Origin: Rhizobiaceae bacterium
Lineage (GTDB): Bacteria > Pseudomonadota > Alphaproteobacteria > Rhizobiales > Rhizobiaceae
Assembly (NCBI GenBank): GCA_023953775.1
Contig: JAMLJD010000030.1
Coordinates: 1 to 47,497, forward strand
Direction: 5' to 3'
Length of the DNA stretch: 47,497 nt
This document shows positions 27,357-35,672 of the stretch, piece by piece (the stretch's first letter is position 1; every line of letters begins with the position of its first letter). The position numbers and the translations under genes were made by a program. Under the pieces are notes generated by a model. That model was not told the DNA's origin. It saw only the letters and a program-made list of their open reading frames with translations, and made no database searches.

Positions 27357-28178
27357 GTGAACAAGCCGCAGAGTTTCTTCCACCTCCACCTGATCTCGGA
27401 CGCCACCGGCGAGACGCTGATCGCAGCCGGGCGCGCCGCGGCGGCGCAATACACCAATGCCAGGGCGATCGAGCATATCTATCCGCTGATCCGCGGTGAG
27501 AAGCAGGTCGAGAGCGTCTTGCGCGAGATCGACGCGGAACCGGGCATCGTGCTCTACACGATGGTCGACCAGTCGCTCGCCAGCATGATCGACCAGCGCT
27601 GCGCGGCCATGGGGCTGCCCTGCGTCTCCGTCCTGGAGCCCGTGCTGACGGTCTTCCAATCCTATCTCGGCACGCCGGCCGGTCGCCGTGTCGGCGCCCA
27701 GCACGTCCTCGATGCGGACTACTTCCGCCGCATCGACGCCTTGAACTTCACCATGGAGCATGATGACGGACAGCTGCCGCAGGACATCGACGATGCGGAC
27801 ATTGTTCTTCTTGGCATTTCGCGCACGTCCAAGACACCGACGTCGATCTACCTCGCCAACCGGGGCCACAAGACGGCCAACATCCCGGTCGTCCTCGGCG
27901 TGCCAGTCCCCGATGTCGTCCTGCGGGCCAAGCGCCCTTTGATCGTCGGCCTCATCGCGTCGGCCGAGCGGATCTCGCAGGTCAGGCAAAACCGTATTCT
28001 CGGCAGTTCGATGGGCTTCGACGCCGACAGCTATACCGACCGGGCGACCATCTCGGAGGAATTGCAGAACGCCAGGCAGATATTCACCCGCTACGGCTGG
28101 CCGATGATCGACGTCAGTCGCCGGTCGATCGAGGAAACCGCTGCCGCCATCGTTGCGTTGCTGCATAAAGCGCGCTAG
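27357..28178 (+). CDS. ppsR: Pyruvate, phosphate dikinase/PEP synthetase regulatory protein (DUF299 kinase-phosphorylase)
   Basis: A 273-residue bifunctional regulator that phosphorylates and dephosphorylates a threonine of pyruvate phosphate dikinase (or PEP synthase) with ADP and phosphate. The family opens [15 protein letters not shown], and the P loop is [11 protein letters not shown] (residues 153-163); SADSYTDR-like [10 protein letters not shown] and the C-terminal [17 protein letters not shown] follow. GTG at 27357 gives the normal N terminus; a longer in-frame start reaches into the origin region and is not family-like. It is the RP001-type flank of the origin. Confidence 0.93.
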   Translation: MNKPQSFFHLHLISDATGETLIAAGRAAAAQYTNARAIEHIYPLIRGEKQVESVLREIDAEPGIVLYTMVDQSLASMIDQRCAAMGLPCVSVLEPVLTVFQSYLGTPAGRRVGAQHVLDADYFRRIDALNFTMEHDDGQLPQDIDDADIVLLGISRTSKTPTSIYLANRGHKTANIPVVLGVPVPDVVLRAKRPLIVGLIASAERISQVRQNRILGSSMGFDADSYTDRATISEELQNARQIFTRYGWPMIDVSRRSIEETAAAIVALLHKAR

Positions 28179-28207
28179 CTGCGACCCGAAACACCCGGAA
28201 CCCGCCA

Positions 28208-28801
28208 ATGCAGATCGTTCTCGCTTCCTCCAGCCCGTTTCGCCGCACCATGTTGGAAAACGCCGGTGTCGCCGTGGCGGTCGAGCCTGCTTCCATCGAC
28301 GAACGTGCCGTCGAGGCCGCCGTCGGCGATGCGGATCTGACCCCCGCCGATCTCGCGACGATACTTGCCGAGGCGAAGGCAGTCGACGTGTCGGATCGGA
28401 ATCCCGGCGCGCTCGTCATCGGATGCGACCAGACACTGTCCCTGGATAGCCAGCTCCTCCACAAGCCCGCCGACATGGAGGAAGCCCGCCGCCGTCTGCT
28501 CGCCCTGTCGGGCAAGACGCACAGGCTGGATAGCGCCGTCGTGCTCGCCCGCGATGGCAAGGCCATCTGGAGACATGTCGGAACGGCATTGCTGACGATG
28601 CGTCCTCTAAACCCGGCCTTCATCGGCCGCCATCTGTCGCGTATCGGCGACAAGGCGCTGTCCAGCGTCGGCGCCTATCAGGTCGAAGGAGAGGGCATCC
28701 AGCTCTTCGAAAAGATCGATGGCGACCATTTCACGATCGTCGGCCTTCCCCTGCTTCCTCTGCTGCAAGAACTGCGCGCGCTTGGTGCCATCGATGGCTG
28801 A
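28208..28801 (+). CDS. maf: Maf family nucleotide pyrophosphatase
   Basis: A 197-residue Maf protein that hydrolyses non-canonical nucleoside triphosphates such as m7GTP, dTTP or UTP, depending on subfamily. [19 protein letters not shown] is the P-loop-like start, and [18 protein letters not shown] holds the catalytic aspartate. [19 protein letters not shown] is the conserved C-terminal block. It overlaps aroE by eight bases. This order (ppsR-maf-aroE-coaE-dnaQ) is common to rhizobial origins. Confidence 0.94.
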   Translation: MQIVLASSSPFRRTMLENAGVAVAVEPASIDERAVEAAVGDADLTPADLATILAEAKAVDVSDRNPGALVIGCDQTLSLDSQLLHKPADMEEARRRLLALSGKTHRLDSAVVLARDGKAIWRHVGTALLTMRPLNPAFIGRHLSRIGDKALSSVGAYQVEGEGIQLFEKIDGDHFTIVGLPLLPLLQELRALGAIDG

Positions 28802-29636
28802 ACCGCGCCGCGCCTTCGTTTGCGGCCACCCGATCGCCCATTCCCGCTCGCCCCTCATCCATGGCCATTGGCTGCGCGCGTTGGGCATCCGGGACGGGCA
28901 CTACGATCCTGTCGATATCGCACCGGCGGACTTTGCCGGCTTCCTGTCGTCGCTGGGCGCGCAGGGCTTCGTCGGCGGCAACATCACGATACCGCACAAG
29001 GAGGCTGCCTGGAGGCTGGTCGAGCGGCGCGACGACGAGGCGGAGGCGATCGGAGCCGTCAACACGGTGTGGCTGGAAGACGGCCTGCTCTGCGGATCGA
29101 ACACCGACGCGTACGGATTCACTGCGAATCTCGACCACGCGGCACCGGCCTGGCGTGAAGTCGAAACGGCGATCGTCCTTGGCGCCGGCGGCGCGTCCCG
29201 TGCCATCATCCATGCGCTCGCCACCGCCGGAACGCGCGAGATCCTGCTGGTCAACCGAACCGTCGAGCGCGCGCGGGAACTGCAGCGCCAGTTCGGCAAT
29301 GCGGTCAGCGTCCATTCCTGGGACGCGGTCGCCTCGCTGCTGCCCGGAGCGAGGCTGCTGGTCAACTGCTCGGCGGCGGGGATGGAAAACGAGGCCAGCA
29401 TCGCACTCGACCTGTCCGCCATGCCACGCGACGCCATCGTCACGGATATCGTCTACACGCCGCTCGAAACCGCTCTCCTGAGGGAGGCCCGCAGATGCGG
29501 GCTTGTCGCGGTCGACGGGCTCGGAATGCTTCTCCACCAGGCGGTTCCGGGCTTCGAACGCTGGTTCGGCAGGCGCCCCGAGGTGACAGAAGCCCTGCGC
29601 GCCGAAATCGTTGCCGATCTGGAGCAGGCCCGATGA
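28794..29636 (+). CDS. aroE: Shikimate dehydrogenase (NADP+)
   Basis: A 280-residue enzyme reducing 3-dehydroshikimate to shikimate in aromatic amino-acid synthesis. The shikimate pocket is [15 protein letters not shown] (residues 13-27), [11 protein letters not shown] holds the catalytic lysine, NTDAYGF its aspartate partner, and [12 protein letters not shown] the NADP site. ATG 28794 overlaps the maf stop; the stop overlaps the coaE ATG (ATGA), so maf, aroE and coaE are translationally linked. Confidence 0.95.
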   Translation: MAEPRRAFVCGHPIAHSRSPLIHGHWLRALGIRDGHYDPVDIAPADFAGFLSSLGAQGFVGGNITIPHKEAAWRLVERRDDEAEAIGAVNTVWLEDGLLCGSNTDAYGFTANLDHAAPAWREVETAIVLGAGGASRAIIHALATAGTREILLVNRTVERARELQRQFGNAVSVHSWDAVASLLPGARLLVNCSAAGMENEASIALDLSAMPRDAIVTDIVYTPLETALLREARRCGLVAVDGLGMLLHQAVPGFERWFGRRPEVTEALRAEIVADLEQAR

Positions 29637-30213
29637 TCATCCTGGGGCTCACCGGATCGATCGGCATGGGAAAATCGACAACGGCGAAGATGTTTGCCGA
29701 TGCGGGAGTCCCTGTCAGCGATGCCGACCGTATGGTGCACGCGCTTTATGCGGGCGCCGCCGTACCCCACATAGAAAAGGCGTTTCCGGGCACCGTATCC
29801 GACGGCGTGGTCGATCGCGACAAGCTTGCCGCGACGGTGCTGGGCGACCCGGCCCGGCTGCGCGAGCTCGAGGCGATCGTTCATCCGCTGGTCCGCGCCG
29901 AAACCGACGCCTTTGTCGAACGGCATCGGCAGGCGGGGGCGCCGCTGATCGTCCTCGACATCCCGCTTTGTTCGAGATCGGCGGCATGGGCCGCGTCGAC
30001 CGCATCCTCGTCGTCACTGCGCCCGCCGACGTGCAGCGCGAGCGGGTCCTGTCGCGCCCGGGAATGACCGAGGAGAAGTTCGAAGCCATTCTCGCCAAGC
30101 AGGTTCCGGACGCGGAGAAGCGGCGTCGGGCCGATTTCGTCATCGACACCTCCCGGGGGATGGATGCAGCGCGTGAAGACGTTTTGCGGATCGTTGCCGA
30201 ACTGACCGGTTGA
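29633..30213 (+). CDS. coaE: Dephospho-CoA kinase, with apparent one-base frameshift
   Basis: CoaE phosphorylates dephospho-CoA, the last step of CoA synthesis. The first 112 codons, from [20 protein letters not shown] (P loop GSIGMGKS, residues 8-15) to VLDIPL, are normal. The frame then fails at 29966-29971, where one base is missing compared with the expected PLLFE motif. The remainder continues perfectly in the -1 frame ([20 protein letters not shown] to VAELTG, stop 30211-30213). Restoring one base would give about 193 residues, the family length. Because coaE is essential, a sequencing or assembly error is the likeliest explanation; -1 slippage at CTTTG or a true lesion with a second copy elsewhere are alternatives. 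Confidence 0.85.
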
Positions 30214-30304
30214 AAAGCGGGCCCTCCAGAGGGGATAGCCCGAACGCGGAGCTTGAAGCTTTTCCCCTTTGCCGCGACACTCGGCGCGGAGATTCGGAAA
30301 GACA

Positions 30305-31030
30305 ATGCGCGAAATCGTCTTCGACACGGAAACCACGGGCCTTGATTCTGCGGAGGACCGCATCATCGAACTCGGTGCCGTCGAGCTCGAGAACCGGTTT
30401 CCAACCGGACGGACGTTCCATGCCTATATCAACCCGCAGGGTCGGCGCGTGCATCCCGAGGCGATGGCGATCCACGGCATCAGCGATGCGGACCTTGCCG
30501 ACAAGCCGGCTTTCCAGGCGATCGCGGACGACTTCATGGCCTTCATCGACGGCGCAAGGCTGATCGCACACAATGCCGGCTTCGATATCGGCTTCATGAA
30601 TGCCGAGTTTGCCCGACTGGGGCTCGATCCCGTCGATCCGGCTCGTGTGATCGACACTCTGGCCGTTGCCCGCCGCAAGCACCCGATGGGTCCGAACTCG
30701 CTCGATGCGCTGTGCAAGCGCTACGGCATCGACAACAGCCACCGCACCAAGCACGGCGCGTTGCTGGATTCGGAGCTTCTCGCCGAGGTCTATGTCGAGC
30801 TTGCCGGCGGCAAGCAGGCCGCGCTTGGCCTGGAAGTTGTCGAGCGGCATGTCGAAACGATCGTCACGAGCACGGTCGATCACGACGTCATACGCCAGCG
30901 CCCTGCGCCGCTTCCCTCACGCCTCTCGGCGGACGACATGGCAGCGCACCGCGCGCTGGTCGCGCAGCTTGGCGAAGACGCGATCTGGCTTAGGGTCGAG
31001 AACCTTCTCGAGGAGCGGCACGGCGCCTAG
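30305..31030 (+). CDS. dnaQ: DNA polymerase III subunit epsilon (3'-5' exonuclease)
   Basis: A 241-residue DEDD-family proofreading exonuclease. Exo I is VFDTETTGLD (D7, E9), Exo II IAHNAGFDIGFM, and Exo III TKHGALLDSELLA with the catalytic His and Asp. The C-terminal region that contacts the alpha subunit is less conserved. The ATG at 30305 gives MREIVFDTE; a longer in-frame start is unsupported. The TAG stop lies inside the left border of a palindromic repeat. Confidence 0.95.
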   Translation: MREIVFDTETTGLDSAEDRIIELGAVELENRFPTGRTFHAYINPQGRRVHPEAMAIHGISDADLADKPAFQAIADDFMAFIDGARLIAHNAGFDIGFMNAEFARLGLDPVDPARVIDTLAVARRKHPMGPNSLDALCKRYGIDNSHRTKHGALLDSELLAEVYVELAGGKQAALGLEVVERHVETIVTSTVDHDVIRQRPAPLPSRLSADDMAAHRALVAQLGEDAIWLRVENLLEERHGA

Positions 31031-31075
31031 ACAATGGTCCCGAAAAGCGGAGACCGCTTTTCGGAATGACCCATG
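31028..31075. repeat. CTAG-bordered palindromic intergenic repeat (copy 1, after dnaQ)
   Basis: A perfect 11-bp stem (CCGAAAAGCGG at 31040-31050 with CCGCTTTTCGG at 31054-31064) and three-base loop, flanked by imperfect arms ATGGTC and GACCCAT. Its left border CTAGAC overlaps the dnaQ stop. The design resembles palindromes that are abundant between genes in Mesorhizobium-like genomes. It separates the convergent dnaQ and secB and could act as a bidirectional RNA hairpin. A second small stem (31108-31127) lies nearby. Confidence 0.7.
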
Positions 31076-31197
31076 GTATCTTTTGATTCTTCAGTCTTTT
31101 TTGCGATACGAGGCTGTTACACCTCGTCGCAAGATGACCTGGCCGGAAGACCCGGCGACTGCCTCGGACGATCAGGGCAGAGAGGCTTGGCCGTCTG

Positions 31198-31713
31198 TCA
31201 GCTTACCTGAACGTTGGACTTCGCCTGTTCCTCGGCGATGCGCTTCTGGAACATCTGCGCGAAATCGATCGGATCGAGCAGCAGCGGCGGGAAGCCGCCA
31301 TTGCGCGTCGCGTCGGCCACGATCTGACGGGCGAAGGGGAACAGCAGGCGCGGGCATTCCACGAACAGGATCGGCAGCATGTGCTCCTGCGGGAAGCCGG
31401 CGACGCGGAATGCACCGCCATAGACCAGCTCGACGTTGAACAGCACCTTGCCTTCGGCCTCGGCGCGCGCCTGCAGCGTCAGGTTCACGTCGTATTCGGC
31501 GTCGGCGATCGGGTTCGCATTGACGTTGACGTTGATGTTGATGCCCGGCGCCTTCTGCTGGTTGCGCAGCGACTGCGGCGCTCCGGGGCTTTCGAACGAG
31601 AAGTCCTTCACATACTGCGCGAGCACGTTGAGGGTCGGGGTCTGACCGTTTCCGGTGCTCCCGCCCGTGCTGCCCTGCTGCGGCTTCGGCGCTTCTTCGG
31701 GTTTCTTGGCCAT
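31198..31713 (-). CDS. secB: Protein-export chaperone SecB
   Basis: A 171-residue tetrameric chaperone that keeps precursors unfolded and delivers them to SecA. The conserved core includes [44 protein letters not shown] and [24 protein letters not shown] with the SecA-contact region. The N-terminal 20 residues are a low-complexity, G/S/T/Q-rich extension. ATG 31711-31713. It is convergent with dnaQ and follows fxsA by about 117 bases on the same strand. Confidence 0.96.
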   Translation of the reverse strand: MAKKPEEAPKPQQGSTGGSTGNGQTPTLNVLAQYVKDFSFESPGAPQSLRNQQKAPGININVNVNANPIADAEYDVNLTLQARAEAEGKVLFNVELVYGGAFRVAGFPQEHMLPILFVECPRLLFPFARQIVADATRNGGFPPLLLDPIDFAQMFQKRIAEEQAKSNVQVS

Positions 31714-31830
31714 CGACCGTGTTCCTCTTTGTCTGTCGGCCGAAATCCGGCGCGTCTGTCAAATTCGCGCGTTCGCTATCATGCCCCGGCAGGCAAGACA
31801 AGCTGAGCCGCCCGCCAGCGGTCCGGCTGG

Positions 31831-32346
31831 TCAATCGCCGTCGCGCCGGCCTCCGAGCGGTTTGCGCCACGGCGAATCGCCGCGCTGGTTGTCGTGCGAA
31901 TATTCGCTTTCGTCGAGGTCGATGGTGCTGCCGCGTCCCGAAGCGGGACCGCGCGGAGAAGCGCGGCCTCCGGGCGTCACGACCACGATGCGGTCCTTGA
32001 TCAGCCGCCAGCCGGCTTCGCGCAGCGCCGGTATGAACAGGAGCAGGCCCAACGTGTCGGTGACGAAGCCCGGCGTCAAAAGCAGGATTCCGGCGACCAT
32101 GATCATCAGACCGTGGACGAGATCGCGGCCGGGAATGCCGCCCTGGTCGATCGTCGCCCGGATTCGGGTAAGCACGCCGAAGCCCTGAATGCGCAGCATG
32201 ATCGAGCCGGCGATCGCCGTCACGACGACCAACCCGAGCGTCGGAAACACGCCGATCTGGCTGCCGACCAGCACAAAAACGGCGATTTCACACAGCGGAA
32301 TCGCCAGAAGCAGGAAGGGGATGAGCGAAAACGGCACTTCAATCAC
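31831..32346 (-). CDS. fxsA: FxsA family inner-membrane protein
   Basis: A 171-residue membrane protein of the FxsA family, known in E. coli for relieving F-plasmid phage exclusion; the cellular role is unclear. About three hydrophobic segments (PFLLLAIPLCEIAVFVLVG, LGLVVVTAIAGSIML, HGLMIMVAGILLLTPGF) precede a polar, charged C-terminal tail that probably faces the cytoplasm. The start is GTG (32344-32346) with no clear Shine-Dalgarno; no in-frame ATG fits. It is divergent from the Tim44-like gene across 187 bp. Confidence 0.88.
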   Translation of the reverse strand: MIEVPFSLIPFLLLAIPLCEIAVFVLVGSQIGVFPTLGLVVVTAIAGSIMLRIQGFGVLTRIRATIDQGGIPGRDLVHGLMIMVAGILLLTPGFVTDTLGLLLFIPALREAGWRLIKDRIVVVTPGGRASPRGPASGRGSTIDLDESEYSHDNQRGDSPWRKPLGGRRDGD

Positions 32347-32533
32347 CGGTTTTTTGCGATTTTTCGGACGTTGCGGGCAACATCGCGGCTTTGTTGGTCA
32401 TCGTACATAGGTGCAATGTGGTATGATTTGAATGATGGCCCCTTGCGTTCTATATGCGGGGGATGGAAACGGGCCGTATCCGGAGATCGATCTCCAGTCC
32501 GATCTAAGAACGGCACCTCAACTGGCGGTCGGT

Positions 32534-33238
32534 ATGGAATTCTTCGATTTCGGCACAATCTTCTTCCTGGTCGCGGCGGTGGTGATCTTCTACCAGCTGC
32601 GCAGCGTGCTCGGCCGCAGGACCGGAAACGAGCGCCAGCCTTTCGATCCCTACACGGCGCGCCGCACCGGCGAGAAGGATGCGCCCGCGTCGAATGAAAA
32701 CGTGGTGTCGCTTCCCCGCAGAAAGGGTGAAGCAGCCACTGCCGAGGACTTCGCCGCGATCGATGCCTTCGCCAAACTGGGCACCGACCTCAACAAGGGG
32801 TTGCGCGCCATCAGGCAGGCCGACCCGTCCTTCGAGCCCAAGAGCTTCGTCGAAGGTGCCAAGATGGCCTACGAGATGATCGTGATGGCCTATGCCGACG
32901 GCGATCGCAAGACATTGAAGAATCTCTTGTCGCGCGAGGTCTATGACGGCTTCGTCGCCGCCATCGCCGATCGCGAGACGCGGTCCGAGAAGATCGAGTC
33001 CTCCTTCGTCGGCATCGACAAGGCCGACATCGTCGCGGCCGAGATGAAGGGCACGGAAGCGCACGTCACCCTGCGGATCGTCTCCGAGCTGATCTCGGCG
33101 ACCCGCGACAGCGCCGGCGAGGTCATCGACGGCGACACCGAGACGGTCGCGGAGGTCAAGGACGTCTGGACCTTCGCCCGCGACACGCGCTCGCGCGACC
33201 CGAACTGGAAGCTCGTCGCCACCGAAGCCGAAGACTAG
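32534..33238 (+). CDS. Tim44/TimA family inner-membrane protein
   Basis: A 234-residue protein with one N-terminal transmembrane helix (TIFFLVAAVVIFYQLRSVLG), a polar linker and a C-terminal Tim44-like domain (VEGAKMAYEMIVMAYADGD, LLSREVYDGFVAAIADRE, DVWTFARDT). Bacterial members are called TimA and are thought to resemble the mitochondrial import subunit; the role in bacteria is uncertain. MEFFDFGTIF is the family start. The TAG stop is formed by the TA target of a MITE-like insertion plus the element's first base, and the empty site would also read TAG, so the product is unchanged. Confidence 0.88.
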   Translation: MEFFDFGTIFFLVAAVVIFYQLRSVLGRRTGNERQPFDPYTARRTGEKDAPASNENVVSLPRRKGEAATAEDFAAIDAFAKLGTDLNKGLRAIRQADPSFEPKSFVEGAKMAYEMIVMAYADGDRKTLKNLLSREVYDGFVAAIADRETRSEKIESSFVGIDKADIVAAEMKGTEAHVTLRIVSELISATRDSAGEVIDGDTETVAEVKDVWTFARDTRSRDPNWKLVATEAED

Positions 33239-33500
33239 GTCACGGACCCATAAACGGGAACGATATGGTATGAGCGGATTTGTTCGGATACCAGGCGCAA
33301 GACCGCAGGAAACCTTGCGGTTTTCAAGGTCTTGCAACGCAGGAGCAGGGCAAATCCGCCATATCCGAAGGACGGCCGAACTTGCCGTCAACTGCTTTGT
33401 CGACCGCTTCAACCGGGGGTCCACCCCGCTTTTCAGCGATCTTCTCGCATTTGATCGGCAATTTTGCCGCCATATCGACCCCGTTTATGGGTCCGTGACC
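33238..33500. mobile_element. MITE-like element, 263 bp, with 31-bp terminal inverted repeats and TA duplication
   Basis: The termini at 33238-33268 and 33470-33500 are inverted copies, identical at 29 of 31 positions and beginning GGTCACGGACCCATAAACGG. The element is flanked by TA on both sides (33236-33237 and 33501-33502), the expected target duplication for TA-inserting transposons such as IS630/mariner types or some IS5 subgroups. The interior has nested hairpins (for example GCGGATTTG near 33275 with CAAATCCGC near 33351) and no credible transposase. It needs a helper transposase in trans. No second copy occurs in this window. Confidence 0.85.
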
Positions 33501-33548
33501 TAGACCATGCTCCCGAACGGCGGACACCGGTTTTCGGGCGGCAACATG
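33501..33548. repeat. CTAG-bordered palindromic intergenic repeat (copy 2, after the MITE)
   Basis: CCCGAACGGCGG (33512-33523) and CCGGTTTTCGGG (33527-33538) form an imperfect stem, flanked by CCATGC and CAACATGG arms. The left edge TAGACCATGCTCCCGAA closely resembles copy 1 after dnaQ (TAGACAATGGTCCCGAA). The MITE inserted at the TA of this repeat's CTAGAC border, so the repeat originally followed the tim44 stop codon directly. Confidence 0.65.
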
Positions 33549-33557
33549 GCGTATCTC

Positions 33558-33619
33558 ATTGACTTTCGGGCATTTGCGCAGCGCGCGGTGACGCCGCCCC
33601 GCTGCGAGATGCGCTAGGG
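33558..33619 (-). repeat. CTAG-ended intergenic repeat, second family (copy before mltA)
   Basis: Read on the minus strand from 33619, this starts CCCTAGCGCAT, has a GC-rich palindromic middle and ends GCCCGAAAGTCAAT. By hand alignment it matches the repeat at 41113-41183 over about 61 positions at roughly three quarters identity with one gap. Together with the MITE and the preceding palindrome it fills the 390-bp gap between tim44 and mltA; I see no gene there. Confidence 0.65.
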
Positions 33620-33628
33620 CCGGGCCGG

Positions 33629-34762
33629 ATGGCTGCGGTCGGAACCAGCGCACGGCCGGCCCTGGACGGGCGTTTCTTCGTGGCCTGCCGGTATTCCGAT
33701 CTGCCCGGCTGGACCGACGATGTCGTCCTCGAGGCATTCGCGGCGTTCCGCCGCTCCGCCTTCCAGATCCTCGGCCGGCCCTACCGCACCGGCGCGCTGG
33801 GTATCGACCACGATAGTTTCGCCGAAGCCTTCGACGCCGCGCGGCGCATCGAGGCTGCCGGCGAGGCCGACGCGCGGCGGTTCTTCGAGACCGGGTTCCG
33901 GCCCTTCCGGGTCGTCGGACAAGAGGACGGCGCGGGCTTCGTCACCGGCTATTACGAGCCGGAAGTCGAAGCGGCGCCCCATCGCACCGACAGGTTCTGC
34001 GTGCCGCTCTACCGCCGCCCGGACGATCTGGTCGACATCGACGATGGTTCGCGGCCGTCGGCCATGGATCCCTATTTCGAGTTCGCGCGCTCGACCGCCG
34101 CGGGCATCCAGGAATATCCGGACCGCGCGGCGATCGAGCAGGGCGCGCTGGCCGGCCGTGGTCTCGAGATCGCCTGGCTGGCCGACCGGGTCGACGCCTT
34201 CTTCATCCATGTCCAGGGCGCGGCAAGGCTGAGGATGCCGGACGGAACGGTGCGGCGGGTCACCTATGCCGCGAAGACCGGACACCGCTTCACCGGCCCC
34301 GGAGGACTGCTGGTCGAGCGCGGCGAGATCTCGCGCGAAGCCATTTCCATGCAGACAATCCGCGCCTGGCTGAAGTCGAACCCTGAGCGCGCCGACGAGC
34401 TGCTGTGGCAGAACCGATCCTTCATCTTCTTCCGCGAGGCGACAGTGGACGACCCTGCTCTCGGTCCCGTGGCGGCCGCCAAGGTCCCGCTCGCGCCCGG
34501 CCGCTCGATCGCGGTCGACCGCAAGCTTCATACATTCGCGACGCCCTTCTACATCGACGCTCCCGACCTGAGGGTGGTGGACGAGAAGCCGTTCCGGCGG
34601 CTGATGATCGCCCAGGACACCGGCTCGGCGATCGCCGGTCCGGCGCGCGGCGACCTGTTCTTCGGGTCGGGCGACCGGGCCGGGGAGATGGCAGGCGGTG
34701 TCAGGCACGCGGCGCAATTCTACGCGCTTCTGCCGCGTCGCATTGCGGAGGAAGCGGCATGA
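33629..34762 (+). CDS. mltA: Membrane-bound lytic murein transglycosylase A family protein
   Basis: A 377-residue MltA-fold protein that would cleave peptidoglycan glycan strands to 1,6-anhydro products. Family segments are FVTGYYEPEVEAAPHRTDRF, VPLYRRPDDLVD, DAFFIHVQGAARLRMPDG and the C-terminal IAQDTGSAIAGPARGDLFF with the catalytic aspartate. Unlike E. coli MltA no signal peptide or lipobox is visible from the ATG at 33629, as is common in rhizobial copies, so export is unclear. It overlaps the smr gene by ATGA. Repeats separate it from its usual upstream partner tim44. Confidence 0.92.
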   Translation: MAAVGTSARPALDGRFFVACRYSDLPGWTDDVVLEAFAAFRRSAFQILGRPYRTGALGIDHDSFAEAFDAARRIEAAGEADARRFFETGFRPFRVVGQEDGAGFVTGYYEPEVEAAPHRTDRFCVPLYRRPDDLVDIDDGSRPSAMDPYFEFARSTAAGIQEYPDRAAIEQGALAGRGLEIAWLADRVDAFFIHVQGAARLRMPDGTVRRVTYAAKTGHRFTGPGGLLVERGEISREAISMQTIRAWLKSNPERADELLWQNRSFIFFREATVDDPALGPVAAAKVPLAPGRSIAVDRKLHTFATPFYIDAPDLRVVDEKPFRRLMIAQDTGSAIAGPARGDLFFGSGDRAGEMAGGVRHAAQFYALLPRRIAEEAA

Positions 34763-35301
34763 CGCGTCATCACAAGGATCCGCTGGGGCCGGAGGACCGG
34801 ATCCTGTGGAACCGGATCGCCCGGACGACCAAACCGATGCCGGGCAAGTCCGTCGAGCCGGACCCGGTGCCGGTGTCGCCACCTTCCGATGCACCAAAGC
34901 TGGTGGACCGGCCCGCCCTCCTGTCCCCGGTCGCGCCGCGAAGCACCGGAGCGGACGGGCCCCGACAGCATGTCTTCGACAGGACGACCCGCACCAAGCT
35001 CGCCAAGGGCCGGCTGACGCTCGACGCGTCGGTGGACCTTCACGGCCTCACCCAGGAGCAGGCCCATGCGCTGCTGTTGCGCTTCCTTCACCAGGCAAGC
35101 GGCGCCGGTTACCGACACGTGCTGGTGGTCACGGGCAAGGGAGCGTCGTTCGGCAGCGACGGCATCCTCAAGAGGGCGGTGCCGGAATGGCTGAAGACGG
35201 CGCCGTTCAGGGCGCTGGTCAGCGGCTATTCGGCGGCGGCGCGCAATCATGGCGGCGAAGGCGCCATCTACCTGCGCATGCGGCGCCACAACAGGACATG
35301 A
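34759..35301 (+). CDS. Smr domain-containing protein (MutS2 C-terminal type nuclease domain)
   Basis: A 180-residue protein with a polar, proline-rich N-terminal half and a C-terminal Smr domain: VDLHGLTQEQAHALL (about residues 94-108), VVTGKG and the final GGEGAIYLRMRRH. Smr domains nick or bind branched DNA or act on RNA; the role of stand-alone copies is not settled. The ATG overlaps the mltA stop and the stop overlaps the XRE gene start, both by ATGA, making mltA-smr-xre a coupled operon. Confidence 0.92.
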   Translation: MTRHHKDPLGPEDRILWNRIARTTKPMPGKSVEPDPVPVSPPSDAPKLVDRPALLSPVAPRSTGADGPRQHVFDRTTRTKLAKGRLTLDASVDLHGLTQEQAHALLLRFLHQASGAGYRHVLVVTGKGASFGSDGILKRAVPEWLKTAPFRALVSGYSAAARNHGGEGAIYLRMRRHNRT

Positions 35302-35666
35302 CTCCCTTCGGCGACAAGCTGCGTCGGCTGCGGATCGCGCGCGGCGTTACCCAGAAGGAGATGGCGGCGTCCATCGGCGTCAGCTCGGCCTATCTGTCGG
35401 CGCTCGAGCATGGCCGGCGCGGCGTGCCGAGCTGGACGATGATCCAGAAGATCATCGGCTATTTCAACGTGATCTGGGACGATGCCGACGAACTCGAGGC
35501 CCTTGCGCTCGGCTCGGATCCGCGCGTGATCGTCGACACGTCCGGCCTGTCGCCGAAGGCGACGGAACTCAGCAATCTCCTGGCGTCGACGATCGGTTCC
35601 CTGGGGGAAGCGGAGATCGAGCAACTGATCGCGCAGCTTCGGACCTGGTCCAATGGCAGGCGGTAA
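35298..35666 (+). CDS. XRE-family helix-turn-helix transcriptional regulator
   Basis: A 122-residue regulator. The helix-turn-helix occupies about residues 6-60: DKLRRLRIARGVTQKEMAAS, then IGVSSAYLSALEHGRRG and a conserved PSWTMIQKIIGYFN. The remaining part (LSPKATELSNLLASTIGSL, then EAEIEQLIAQLR) is helical and may mediate dimerisation. Targets are unknown; it is translationally coupled to smr, an arrangement found in other rhizobia. It is convergent with the DUF1402 gene six bases away. Confidence 0.92.
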   Translation: MTPFGDKLRRLRIARGVTQKEMAASIGVSSAYLSALEHGRRGVPSWTMIQKIIGYFNVIWDDADELEALALGSDPRVIVDTSGLSPKATELSNLLASTIGSLGEAEIEQLIAQLRTWSNGRR

Positions 35667-35672
35667 GGCTGT

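Noticed and set aside
33270..33503. ORFs of 72-77 residues inside the MITE
   Set aside because: No transposase motif, no ribosome binding site, and the ends coincide with the inverted repeat; probably chance.
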